DNA of 64,000 nucleotides from Aquila chrysaetos chrysaetos (Eukaryota; Chordata; Aves; Accipitriformes; Accipitridae): NCBI RefSeq assembly GCF_900496995.4, contig NC_044006.1, positions 40,313,120-40,377,119 on the forward strand, in the 5' to 3' direction. The notes beneath the pieces were generated by a model, which did no database searches, was not told the origin of the DNA, and was given only the letters and a program-made list of their open reading frames with translations. Position 1 is the first letter of the stretch; each line of letters begins with the position of its first letter. This document shows positions 24,201-37,200 of the stretch, piece after piece. The translations under genes were made by a program, and so were the position numbers.

Positions 24201-26439
24201 ATTGTTGGTGGATAAAAAATGAGACACAGTGTTTAAGGGACTTCAAGTATCAACATGGCATTACTGGTCACAGGGGTCAGAACGCAACTTCAGGAAGAAA
24301 AGGACTCGGAGGCCTGGACACATAAGACATAATCATTAATTTTCTACAAGTTTTTTGTTGTTGTTGTTGTTGTTTTGCTTTCAAAGAGACTTCCTGCTGT
24401 TTCTGCAATAAACTGGAGAACAGTACATCAAATGCATTGTCAGTAAAATTATAGGGATGTTACACTCATTAAGAATATAGACTCTTTGGTAAATTACTGT
24501 CATTCTTCACTTTCATTGAGTTACTTCTGTGATGCAGTTCATCCAGACTGCGGCAATTCTCGCTGCCCTAGTTGTTCCGCCACCACAGCCTGTAATTTGT
24601 ATGCAGTCTTTGCACTACTTTCCTGGTAAGTTCCACACTAAAGCAAAGTTCTTCCAAACAGCCATATTCCCATGGTTCTGAATGGTGATTTCCATCTAAA
24701 CCAATGACTATCCTTCTCCCTGTGTTCCTTCAGTTCTGTAAAATCAGCAGGCTGCTTTGTCTGAGGTCAGCTGGAGGGGTTAGGAGTCTAGAAAGGAAAT
24801 GTCAAGAATGGCTAGGGGAATTTCACACTCCTTTTCCGACTGGAAGGCAGCAGAAGTTGTGTGTCTAAAACCTACTAAAAATTTCAAAAAATTATATAAG
24901 AATTCTCTAAAGCTCAATTGTCAAGCACCCCTTGGCCTCTGGATTATGTGAAAGGCTTTAAGTTAAGTGGTCAGTTGTTATTTGTAAAAGATTTTTAAAC
25001 CTAAAGAGTGCTGTTTGCAACTCCCTGAAAATACTGTGATTAATTTCTGAACGTTTTGCCTACTTGCATGAGTAATTCCATGTTTCATTTTACAGAGAGC
25101 AGAAAGCAGTCACACCATGAAAGGAAAAGGATTTTAAAGAGGGATAGGTTCACACTTTGTTCCATCTCGCTCTGAGAGCACCTTTATTCTGTTGCTTTTC
25201 TTCATTAAAAAGTTCTTAATTTAAAATAGAAGACACTGAAACATGTCTTGGTACTTTGTGGAAAATATTCCACAGAAAACACCGAGGCATTTAAACAGAG
25301 ATATGAACATGAGTTGATCACTAGCTAGTGCAAGAAGCAGGGATTAATGATTTGGGTACTCAACTTGAAAAGTAATTTAAAGGGACTGAATTTGCAAGGA
25401 GGAGCTCAGCTTTTCCTGAAGCCCAGAGCTGCCAAAAGAGAGGCAGAATTTAGCATTTTAGCCAGCCCCGCCAGTTCTGTGCCTGGCATTGTTAAGTTCC
25501 AGGATTGTTTTCACCTGCCTCTTAATTGCCCTTGGAAATATCCCATCCATTCACTAAGAGGCCATGTTTCCCACCCACTCTGCAAAACTTGGCAGATCGC
25601 AAGTGAAGTTATATTGCTGACCAGGACTAGCCTTGCCTCCGCGCTCTCCTCCAGCTTTCCCTCCTTGCCCTTCCTTTACATTCACTGTTTACATTCACAA
25701 GCCATTTCACAGGGGCACAGACTGCTTCCACTGAAAGTTTGGTCATGGGGTTACATTGTTTGTTTTTGTGGGGTTTTTGTTTGAAGTGGAGTGATTCATT
25801 GTCCCCAACCCCAAAGCCTGTTTGCTAAAACATCTCCAATTACTGATCCTCTAGGTGAACCAAAATGTCCGTTTTCAGTAGCTCATAGCAAAGGGCAGCA
25901 GCAGACACCAGCTTTGCTCTACCTGAATTGCCAGCTTCCAGCTTCCTCAAAATGCTGTACTCTCTCTCCCCTTTGAAAAAGGGAGTGTAAATTGATCAGT
26001 GAATAATGGCTTTGCTATTGCAAGTATATGAACTTAACCTACAGGGAATATTCAGAGAAAGGAGTGATTTCTAAACTAGCGCTTAGGATTTCAGAAGGTG
26101 GCACTGCCGTGAATCATGAGCTCATTGGAAATTCAATTGCAGAAGTGGAGTTTGCCAACAGGAACAGGATCATAAAGAGTTCAGCTGAACTCAACCACAG
26201 CTACAAAAAGGTGTCTTTTCCCACAAAATACTGTATTCTACTGGACTGTCAGGTATCCCTTTAGTAAATATTTGGTCTTTTCTTAATTCAAAGTGCAACA
26301 TATTAAAATAATGTGAAAATATAACACAGCAGAGACATGGATATATATGAGAAATCTGTCTTCACAAAATTCATTTTTTGGTGCCTTTTGCCAGGTGAAA
26401 TTTCTTAAACCATGTGGATTTTCTGCAGGGAAGTCTTCT
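24201..26439. other. Intergenic DNA with a (TTG)n microsatellite
   Basis: A (TTG)n tract of about six to seven units lies at 24355-24374. A plus-strand open stretch at 25347-25784 (145 codons) shows no recognisable domain and no supporting context. Nothing else recognised. Confidence 0.6.
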
Positions 26440-26580
26440 CATGCTAAAAAAGAGGTTACTCCAGTGTCTGCCTACTTCATAGCCATTCACTAATTCATGT
26501 TTGTAAAGCACTTTGAGTTCCTCAGATAATGAATGGTACTACATGAATGGGAAAATGTGGTTGACTCTATTAAAGATAAA
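26440..26580 (+). repeat. MIR-like ancient SINE, 3' part
   Basis: The segment TGTTTGTAAAGCACTTTGAG followed by TTCCTCAGATAATGAATGGT near 26499-26538 matches the conserved tail of amniote MIR-type SINEs. The preceding TCTGCCTACTTCATAGCC matches the adjoining core. The 5' part is too diverged to place. Confidence 0.55.
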
Positions 26581-27184
26581 CCACTGTTTAGTATCTCTCT
26601 ATAATCATGGAAAAAAAAATCCTTTTCTCGGCTCTCCCTAACACAGGGTTTCAGAATATTAATTCATTCAGGTTTGCAATATTTTGTAAACTTTTAGTTC
26701 TTTGAAGTCACATTTTATTTTCAGAGATTCATCTAAAACTGTGAACTAATGCATCTCAGACCTGCGGTTTAGGCATATCCTAATTTTTAAGATGTTGTAT
26801 ATTAATTTATTGTTAAACCAGACCGACTGGTAGGAAGACCTTGATCTCAAAGCAACCATTTGACTTTAACAGAGAAATAACCTTTTAAACTATCACAAGT
26901 TCTGGCGCCAAGATTCTGCTATGACCTATGTTATGAAAATAATATAATCTGCGGCAATATAACAGTACTGAGTTAGTACCGATAGTCGAAAGCATAGATA
27001 ATAAGCACATCATGCCATTTTATAATAGCTCCCTGCAATATATTTGCAAGAGAATGATAGATTGCTTGTATACTTTTTATGGGACTCTCATAAGATAGCA
27101 TGTATCTTCCAGTACTATCTGATACATAAACTTAATTTCAGTGTATTTGCCTGTCAAACAATCAGATTTATGGTGCCCAAGCAC
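26581..27184. other. Intergenic DNA, nothing recognised
   Basis: AT-rich DNA of 600 bp between a MIR-like tail and an old CR1. No open frame or repeat of note. Confidence 0.6.
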
Positions 27185-28130
27185 AGTCACAGTGGATCCG
27201 AGCAAAGGTCCGTCCAGGCCAGTAGCCGACATCTGCGTCAGTCAGTAGCAGATGTTTAGGAAGAGAGTGTAAGAATAAAGTGAGTGCACAATTATATTTC
27301 CTGCAGTATATCTTCACAGACCCTAACAGTCTAGCTGGGGACTACCTGAGACAGAGATTTAATCCATATCTTTGTATTTAATAGGTTTTGATGGATTTTT
27401 TTTAATCTGCAAATTTATTTGTAACACCCTATGGCATGGAGTTCCACAGCTTAATTCATTGGCTGTGAAGAATACTTCCCGATTGCTTTAAACCAGCTTT
27501 CTCAAGCTTTTGCATAGAGGGAGAAAATAATGCTGTTCTGCTCACCTTTGCTGTTTGTGATTTTGTATGGCTGTGTTATGTCTTCTCTCTACTGTACTTT
27601 TTTCCAAGCAAATCTGTCTAATCTCATCTTGAACAAAAACTTTTCCGAACCTATGGTCATCTTTTCACCTTTCTTTATATCTTTTCTAGCCCTACCATAT
27701 TTTCCCTGAAATAAGGACCAGAACTGCCTTCAACAGTCCAACTGTGGTCACATCATGAGCTTGCAGTTTTCAGTTTTGCTCTCTGTTCCTTTGCTGATAA
27801 ATCTTAACATTTTATTTACCTTTCTGGACTACCACAGACTACTGAGCTGGCACTCTTGCTGAAATTGCCAACACAACAGTTTCAAGCTCTCTTTACTAGG
27901 TAGTAATAACTTCTGGAGAGTCTACCATTGAAAGGATTGTTTTCCTTGGGTCCATTACTGTACTGACTTTGACTTTCATCTGCCATTTTATTTGCCAAGT
28001 CTTGAGATTGTAGTTTAAACTCCGACTTTTCTGAATAATCGATAGCCTTGTCACCTCACCCTCTATTGCCTTTTCACCAAGAGCCACTTCCTGCACTTGG
28101 AAAATTGACCATTTATTACCCTTTGGATGT
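27185..28130 (-). mobile_element. Ancient CR1 LINE fragment (about 950 bp)
   Basis: The segment follows, in antisense, a long stretch of the CR1 type found across amniotes. Landmarks in order are AAAGGTCCGTCCAGGCCAGTAG with CAGTAGCAGATGTTTAGGAAG, CTATGGCATGGAGTTCCACA with GCTTAATTCATTGGCTGTGAAG, TGCTTTAAACC, TAAGGACCAGAACTGCCTTC and TGTGGTCACATCATGAGC. CR1 sense is the minus strand. It is heavily mutated, with no usable reading frame, and its ends are approximate. A 66-codon open stretch at 28096-27896 lies inside it and is not a gene. Confidence 0.7.
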
Positions 28131-31100
28131 TTTTTCTTTTTCTTTTAAATAATTATTGATTCATGAGAGGACTATTTCTCTTATCCAATTTAATAATTTA
28201 TTTCCCAAGTAACAAGGGAATCATTCCATTCAGATCTGGTTGCTGTGGAAGACATACCTTTTTAATCCCATGGCCTTTATACATTTACAGCCTCAGTCTT
28301 CACACTCAGAATTAAAAGGAAATGTCTGTATTTAAACATAATAGCTGTGGATCCTGCAGTCAAATATGTATCATTTTAAAATACATACGGTGGTTGCTGC
28401 ACACTCAACTTAAAGCATTGGTTTAGCCATATAGTCCTATGGTCCAGTGATGCTATAGTCTGAAAAACACAATAAAGCTCTCAGCATATACACCAGTAAT
28501 TATTTGTTTTTCAGAAGTAGCAGGAAATCTAGATTTTTCTGCATATAAAACCTGGAGAATAAAAGCAGAAAAACCTCAGAGTTGTCCTACCGTGGTTAAG
28601 GCCAGCAGGAACTGTTGGTATATTCCACTGAATATCAGGTATCAATGGTGCAATAAGAAAGCTTTTCTGTCCTTAGCAGCTTTCCTCAATTGGGAAATTA
28701 AATGTCCTTTCATCTATCAGCCACGGATCAGGATCAACTTTAGTACATTACTACTTAAAATGCCAATATAGGACTTGTTAATAGGCATTGAGTCATGCTC
28801 ATAATGCAAATAACAGTGAAACACAGAATGACTATCAGCCCTGCCCCCAGTTCATGACTTGGTTGTTTTCTCTGACCGTACCAAACCAGGCTGCTTGCCC
28901 ATCAAAGAGCATGCAACATGCATAAATATTTACATCCAAACCTGTTTTATAATGGATGTCACTTCTGAAGACATACCGTCATGCCTTGTTCCTTTCTGGC
29001 AGGTTACCCTGCTGCATCTGTAACCAACACAGAGCACATTATGTCCTACTCCTCAGCTGCTGGTCTTCCTGCTCCTTCAACCTTTCAGCCCTGGCACAAT
29101 TTACAGTTCAAACCCAACAGCATTTGCAGCACTCAGGGCAAATGCACAAAGAATGAACTGTATTCCTCACGCTCTGTGTAGGGGAGAGAAGGACTTTTCC
29201 CTGCAGATTTCTGGCTCCCCCTTCCAGGTGTCTTCTTGGACACTTTCAGAAGCAGACCATCGATCAATTGGGTTTTGGTCTTGTGCACCATGCCATCGCT
29301 TTCTGTGGAGCTGGCAGTGTGTGTGAATACAGTGTGGGAGACATCCATTGATCAGCTTTTCTAAGCCAGCAAAAAGCAGAGCTACTAAACATGTGAAAGA
29401 GTCGACTCCTCTCACATATGAAGATGGGAAATTAAAAAGCCTTACATAGAAAATTCAGCATTTGGAGACTGTGAGAGTGAAGGACCTTTCACCTATGCCT
29501 TAGCAGCTACCCACAGCTGAGCAGAGGACAGCAGCAACCGCATGATGTGGATGGAGTTACTAGGGAAGGCGACAGAGCAGAGATTAAAAACTATTTGGTG
29601 CCCACTGAGATTGCTCTGGGCCCAAGACAAAACAAGGCTGATATATTGAACTGGAGAGAGCCCTGTGTGCTATTTCTTAAAGCTCTCCCTTCGCCACTTT
29701 TGGCAGAGTGAACTGTTCATTCCTTGTAATGCCTTGAGCGCCCAGACATACTTTTGCATAAGTGTTAAGAACATCAGATTAACTCTCCCTCCCCAAAGAA
29801 TCTAATAAAATTATAGGCCCAGCTTACTCCCGATTTAGTTATACACAGTGCTCTTATATTTAAGTTAAACTAACCTATTCCTACAGTGTATTATTAGTTG
29901 TGGATAGGAGACAGCTTTACAAAACCTGTGAGAGCTGTGTCCTTAGCCAGGTCATCAGTGTCAAAAGGAAGGCCTGCAAACACAAAAATTAACATTTATA
30001 CCCCTGTTCCTAATGAATAAAACTTTAGAATACTTATGTTTAATGTTATTAAAATCCTGATTAAAACCTCTTGGAATCCCATGGTTGTATTTTCCCTTGA
30101 AGTACCAATCTGCAATTTCAGCATGCCTCTAGGATCTTGGAGGGCAAAGTGAGTGTTAAGACTGATGCATCAAAGAGTAAAAACTTTAAGTGTTATGGAA
30201 AGCTTAAATCCTCTAAACAGGATCACTCCTGACAGAGAATCAGAATCAATAACAGCAGTGACTGTTAGCGCTCAACAAAAAAAGCTTGTAAATTGCATGT
30301 TTTCAAACTCGTAAGAGGGTGAGAAAAAACTTGTGTGACCAGTAGATTGAGCCCGGGATTCACAATTCACACAGGTTAAAATCTCAGTAGTTACTAAAAG
30401 TCGGTTGTCTGATCTCCTTGCCTGAAGTTGGTCATGCAACTTGCAATAGTCCCTGCTCCAGAGGAACTTGTAGTTCCCTTTACAAAAAAAAACTGGATTT
30501 TTTTTTTTTTTTTAAACAGATCCTGAAGTACCTAATGACAAAAGAAGTATTTTTAGTGATTTTTTTTCCTGGAGCTTATTACAGTGGTGTAAAAAGACAG
30601 CCAGTCTCTATGAGACTGAGGCTGTTGCTGGAGAACATGAATTATAAGAAGCTACTATGTGCCAGCTCACAAAATGATCAGTGTTAAGTAATTTTATGTA
30701 TACACGAAAGGGACTATGCAATGGTCAGCCTTACACAGCTTGGAGCTGTACAGGTAAAATTCTCACTCTTCTGGTAGATTAAACTTTTACCAGGGCACTC
30801 TAGATCATCTTAAGGTTACACTGTAACTGATACAAAAAATACTTTCCCTAGTAGGTAAGTTTAAAATCTGGAGAGTCACTAGAAAGAGTACAGGAGTGTA
30901 AAAGCTTTCATCTACTGCAAAAGGAAAGCTCCTGGAGCTGACAGACTTGGGTGTTTCCTTTGGGAAGGAGGCTGAGGATGCAAGTTCCTCCCAAAGAATG
31001 TGGGTGAAAAGCTTTTCACATCAGCCCCTCCCTACAGCAGGAATGACATTGTCTATTGCTGTGTAATGGTGAATATTTTATTGTTTGAACATTGGACAGT

Positions 31101-31769
31101 TTAATTGCTATAAAAACCAGCGTGTCATGTCACCCTGCATGAGCCTGGAGCTGGTTGGTTTGGTAGGTTTTTTTCAAATGCTGAATATGACAAGGCATTT
31201 TAAAGATACTTCATGTTCTGGTGTAGGCACAGGAATTCCTGCCAAGTACTTGTTCACCCCTAGGAGCAGAAAGCCATCCCTTCTGCTCATGCGGCTCCCA
31301 TGCAGAGGAATTCAAAAGCATTTAGGAAATGTTATCTGCCTAGAAATTAGTACATGATGTGCAAAAGTACAGCCACATCTAGATAAAACATAGCAAAGAT
31401 AGCCTGCTAGGTTTGAACCACAGAGAAATCAGCACTGACAAATGCAGACCTTGCTGTACTTTTGTGTAAAGGGTCCTTGCTCTGATGTAAATAAAATGCA
31501 TAGCTTTCAGTCTGCTAGCACAGCCCAGATTCACTAAGGAGCTTTGGTTTTTGGACTCTGTTGCAGGCTGGGACTCCTCAAAGCTCGGGTGCTGGGCTCA
31601 GATGGAAGTCCTGGGGACAGGCATGAGTTTTTTGTGTTCTCTCTTTCTGCTGGCACGTGCTTTCATAAAGGCACTCTCCAGAGCCCAGAATCCCCTCTTG
31701 AGCACAGGTGCTAGCACCTCTTTTTCCACAGAAGTGTAGAGGGCTTGCATTTATTTTTTCATAACAAGA
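28131..31769. other. Intergenic DNA, no gene recognised
   Basis: AT-rich DNA with A- and T-runs near 30484-30513. Open stretches are short and unrecognised. No mobile element was recognised here. Confidence 0.55.
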
Positions 31770-32045
31770 GACACATTTTTACCAGGTCAAACACCCATCT
31801 AGTACAGTACCCTCTGACAGTAACTGATAGCAAATATTCCCTTTCCTCATCTCCTGAACAAGACTAGCATGGGATATTTCCTCTGTTATGCTCTCCCACT
31901 TCTGACAAGAGATCAAGGCTTTCTGGTTGAGAATTTCCTATTGGGAGGTTATAAACCCACTTTGTGTTAACAGCTCTCCCTGGACTTTTCTCACTGGAAT
32001 CTGCCTAATAGTTTTTGAGCCCCGTCAACAGCACTGAGATACCTA
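31770..32045 (-). mobile_element. Ancient CR1 LINE fragment
   Basis: CACCCATCTAGTACAGTACC near 31790 followed by CTGACAGTAACTGATAGCAAA matches the antisense landmark that also opens the 27.2-kb copy. CTCCCACTTCTGACAAGAGA with TCAAGGCTTTCTGG follows in the expected order. The element is much decayed and boundaries are approximate. CR1 sense is the minus strand. Confidence 0.55.
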
Positions 32046-34195
32046 GCCTGACATTTAAAGCACTTACCAAGGAAGGTGGCTACCTCAATTGTGTTTCCCT
32101 CATGCCTGCAGGGACTCAAAACTACCTCTGTCAGGAGAGTTACCTGAGGCTGTAAATCTTCCTAGTCTGTTGAATGGGCAGGTTTCTCTAACTACCTGAT
32201 AGAGAAAACATCTTCATCCTCAGGCATATTTTTAATAGCCCCTGGGCAGATTCACAGTGAAGGTTAGCAGCACAGAGTAACACAGCAGCTGTCCAAAGCA
32301 GAGAGCTATTAGCTGGCCTGATGAGCAAACACCACAAGCAAGACTGATCAAAATGGCACAGCGATGATACATTGCCATCAGCACAAAAGCAAACTGTCAA
32401 TGTGCCTTTCTTAAACCAATGATGTGAATGAAATCTGCACATTTCCTACACATTGGGATCTGATCCATTAGCAAGGATAGAGAGCCTCAGGTTTAAGGTC
32501 CCTCAGAGCATGCACTGCTTCCTACTGGAGTGAAAGGGCACCTCGATCAGTCCCCTGGAATCAGCTGCATCTTCAGATAAGATCCTGCAACCCTCATTCA
32601 CATGAATTTCATGGGCGTGTTCTTAAACAGATATGGACCTTAGACAGGGGGATCCCTCCTCATAAATTTATTTAGCTTTATTTTATCATGTAAAAATGGC
32701 TTCTCTCCAAGTTCTTTCTTTAGTCAAGACTTCAGTGAACCACACCCCTTCTCAAATCTGTCAAACATATCCAAATGATTATATTACCACACTACTTAAA
32801 GGCAGATTAAAGCAGATGGGGGAGCTGTCACAGCAATAGGCAGCAGCAACACAGCTCCCACAAGCAGCTTTGATTTGGCAGAGCAGATTAATTAAGACGT
32901 GCTCCTCCAGGATCCCTGTGGCATTAACTCCTCCAGTAGTAGCTTTTACTTTCCATTTTGCTGGTTTAGCAAGTCCTGTTTCCTCTCGAGGAAGGTGCTC
33001 TAGGAGAGGTGTGGTAGACTCAGAGCCTTCTCAGGTTAAGGAGTCACGCGGGATGTGCAGGGACGCTCCAGCCAATTCTACAATCCCCAAGCAAGACGGG
33101 AAGGGCAACATTTTCAAAATGTTTCCTGCATGTAATAGCCTATGTTGATTTGCACGGGTCCATGCCTAAATGCAAATCCTTCACACATACTGGCAGGTGG
33201 CATCTTACGTGCAGATACCAAAGGCTGTGTGTCACATACATCCTGAAAAATACCCCATTTGCTAGCGCACACTGGGCATTCGCATACGTAAGTTACCAAT
33301 CTCAACAAGCCCAATTTGTACTGCCATTTTTGCCTCTCCCCAAACAGCAGACACTTCTTGGTACTACTTCTAGAAATTGTTATAGAGCATGCAAATGCCA
33401 TAAAGGACCAGCAAAGCCTTGGCAAGTGACCCTTCCCCAGCCTTGGGAACAAGCTGAGGATCTTTATGGTGACGGTTCAGACCCAAAAGCGAGTTAAAAT
33501 CGTATTGCTGGTTTCTGCTCTGGATTGCAGGGTTTGGAAAGGTGTCGTATGACTGCTGTTTGACACGGGCATTTGTTGAAGCAAACATTTAAAAGAAGAG
33601 CTTGAATAGCTCTTAATTAAATGGGTTTGTATTGTGCTGGTCGAGGGTGTGCCCCATCCTGGCTGGCAAACAGAAACAGGTAAAGGCCAAAGCAGTAACT
33701 AACACTGAAACACATGAAGGGATGGGGGGGGTCTGTACACCTCAGGGCTTAAAACTATCTTCAACCTTTGGTCTTGTTCTCAACACAGACAAAAAGCACA
33801 AGAAGATTTCATTGGGGTTTATAAAGAAGCTGTTTAGCAGTAAAAGCTGATCTACAGGCAGAGGACAAAAGAACAATGGCTCTGCCGAAATGCTACACGG
33901 GGCTGAGCTGAAACCACCTCACTGAGAGGTTCTGTAAGGAATAATTTCGAGTCAAGAGTGGAAAAGATCAAATAGCAGCTGGAAAGCAAGAATATACCAG
34001 GGAGGAGGGGAGAAAGGAGCTACAAACAGCTGAAAATACAGAATAAAAAATGCAAGTGTTATTTGGCAGCTCTTTTGCACTGTTAACTCTATTTGCCTTG
34101 GTAAATAATCCAGAAATTTACCTTTTTAACTTCCTCATCTTAGTACAATTTTGATAGTTTTGTGTAACTACGGTCCCTCTTCTAAGACGCTTTAC
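32046..34195. other. Intergenic DNA, no gene recognised
   Basis: No gene recognised. The stretch GATCCTGCAACCCTCATTCA near 32580 resembles part of an old palindromic amniote repeat, but the match is too short to call. Overlapping minus- and plus-strand open stretches near 33.1-33.5 kb have no known domain. Confidence 0.5.
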
Positions 34196-34285
34196 TGAAG
34201 CTCAGATCCACAAAGATACTGAGACACCACTGAAGCAAGTGGAATCAGACACCTCAATGCTTTTGTCAGTGTGACCCTTTGACCA
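34196..34285. repeat. Possible old palindromic (MITE-like) repeat
   Basis: GCTCAGATCCACAAAGATAC followed by TGAGACACC and, after a centre, CAGACACCTCAATGCTTTT resembles a widespread amniote palindromic repeat whose two arms carry AGGCACCTAA-type boxes. The arms here are much decayed. A database comparison would settle it. Confidence 0.35.
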
Positions 34286-37200
34286 CACTGGAAATCTGCA
34301 GCTGCATGAGGGGAGACACATACTCACACAACTACACTAGTTTAAACACACATCTTCGGTTATAACTAAATTGTTTTTCCTGTGTGTACAAGTGGGATGC
34401 CAATGCCACAAACACAACTACAATTCCACTTCTGCCTGTCTCTGGTTCTCGTTAAAGTCCCAGCCACAGTTTACAATGCACAGCATCAATAACTGTCCTG
34501 GAGGTAGCTGTGCAATGACGTGTAAGTTTAAATGATATTAAAACTCCCACATATCCAAAGGTTCCTCTCAGGGATATAAAACTTTAGAAAGCCCATTTGA
34601 ACCTCTTGCCACCACTTATTACAGCTTCATTTTCTTAGGCAGTTTTGGCATAGCCTGATTTCTGGTCTCAGACTAGATGCGTTATTCCGTTCAGGTACTT
34701 ATGAACTTTACTTTCGCCCTATATCTTGAATTTCCTTTCTTTAACGTAGGGATGATGCATACGTTTTTTCAGGAAGATGAAAGGATCAGTCTTCAGTGGT
34801 AAGCTCACTTCTCCAGACCTCTCCAAAACTGCATGGTATTGGTATTAATTTGAGTTTAGGTGGAGGTATACATCATAGGAATATCTTCAACTTTTGTAGA
34901 AACGTTTTGCAGGGGACAAGCCCAGCCAAATTTCTGTTCCAGCACAAAAAATAGAAAACCAATCAATAAAACTAGAGAGGTAATATATAGTGAGTAAAAT
35001 TACTCATTAAAAAGGTAACTGTATGGTAAATTATTACAGCAGAAAAATAAACCCATGAATTAAGCAAGAATAGCTGTCTATAAGAAAAACAGATAATATT
35101 TTAAGTGCTTCAACTGATCATTTAAAATCGGGCCACAGTTTTCCAAAGCTTATGTGATTTCAGTCATGGTCAGCAACATGTGCTATTCTAATGTGATTCC
35201 TCACTTTCTCACTGTTTTCCATTTCAGATGCAATTCAGCAGATGTTAATTAACACCTGTGACAGCTAATATATTACCTAGAGGCATTTTCATATCTACTG
35301 TTAGCCACTTGAGAACTGAGCCAGGAACAAACCATAGCTTCCCAGCCTTGCAGGAAGAATTAAACTACCTTTAAATGCCCAGTGTAATGTCTAGTTGTTG
35401 GTTTGTCTCTTCCTCAAGAGAGTGCCAGTGCAAAATGCTGTCCTTGTATATTCTGTACATCTGCCCATTTCATAAATTCTACTTCTCTAGCTGCTTTAGG
35501 GTCCAGCAAGGAGGCTGCTATAGCATAGGTATGCCAAGAAAAGAACCCAAAAATAGAGTAGCCAGAAAATAGGTATTTTCTCCCCCCCCCCCCCCCCCCC
35601 ACCTCCTCCTCGCAGAGGTCTGAGCTACAGTATTTCTAGGAATTACTGTTGGCAGGATTTCTCTTTTAAGTTCTCACCATGCTCCTAGTCCTGAATCCAA
35701 TGATGTTAAACAGGACAGGTAAATCAACTCCAATTTTTGGAAACTTCTGTCACTGAAAGCACATGCCAAGATAAACACAACCAAAGATGTGCAGGCTATG
35801 AGGCTTCTTCTGTTTCCCAGGTAGCTGTATTTCCAGAATCAAGACTAAGGCTCAGTTCTGCTCCCATTCATAAAACTGAGTGGGAATGTGCTCAGAAGCA
35901 CATGCAGAAATGGATCTATTATAACTTTTCCTTTTCCTTTGGCCACTGAAGTGCTGCCCACTCTTGTGTCACTGCGCAGTTCTTGTGAGATCAGTGGCCA
36001 GTTTATCTGCTCAAACATTTACAGGCTGAGGATAAAACAAAGACCTGGAAAGCAAAATGAACCTAAGTCAGCAGTGAAAAAAGAAAAGTGAGACACCGAA
36101 GTTCCACGTGCACAGTACCTCTAATTTTTCATTTCAACAGACATACATAGGTAGGGTTCTTGTTTTCAGTAACACAGAGGATCATGCTTTTTACCTCCTT
36201 AGTGTAAAAGGAACTACCATGATAAATGGTAACTTTGGATCTGGGGAAAGACCTGAGGCATTGCAAACAGGCGGCAGAAGATTCACAGCACACACAGGCT
36301 TGCGTCTGAGAATCAGGCCTACTTCACACATCCCAAACTATCTGATAGTCTGGTAACTAACACCATGAAAAAAACATTCTAACTCATTTTTACTCACATG
36401 AAACATGACGTTTAGATCTGATGAGGATTACTCACCAGAGTAATTTTTTCATTTAAAATCATGCCTTAGAGCTACCATGGAAAGCTGTTTGCTATCCCCA
36501 AAACACATATTATCTGGTGTTATATTGCTCTGTCTAGATAAAATGGGCAGTAAATGAAATTCGTAAGCTGCAGCTGGTAATCAATATGCTTTAGTTGAAG
36601 ACTACATCTGAATATTGTTTCTTAGAGCTATTTGTGAATTTCAGACGTGTCATTAAGGATAAAACAGATAAACTACATCACTACTTCTGGTGTCTATAAA
36701 ATTGAGCAACTCTATCCCTTTTGTTTTATTCTGAAATGAAAAATCACAGCCAGCAGGTCTCCCATCCTATTTACAATAAATTAGTGATGAAGAGGAAAGG
36801 TTTGTTTTTCAAAATGGTGTAATTATATGGTCTCAGGTATCATTCTATAACCAACGCTCTCTCACCCCAGCTTTTAAAAGACATCTTAGAAAATACCAGG
36901 TTTGGGTTTCTTTCTTTTGCCCTACCAGATAGGATCCCAAAAGGCAGCAAAATGAGCTTCCAGTCTGTACCTGCACTTGAAACAGCTTTTCTTCCAATTA
37001 GTTTTTTGAATGAGCTGAATTAAACACGGGCTTTAATGCGAAGCATCCAGCTGCACTGGCCAAGCCAAGGCTGGAAGTCCTGTCTTTCAGATTTTAGCCC
37101 TCACATGAGGTTATCTTGTTAATGGACAAGAGATGTGATATTTCAAATATAAAACTATAATTGGTTACTCTGCAATGAAGACAGAACTTAAACAAACAAG

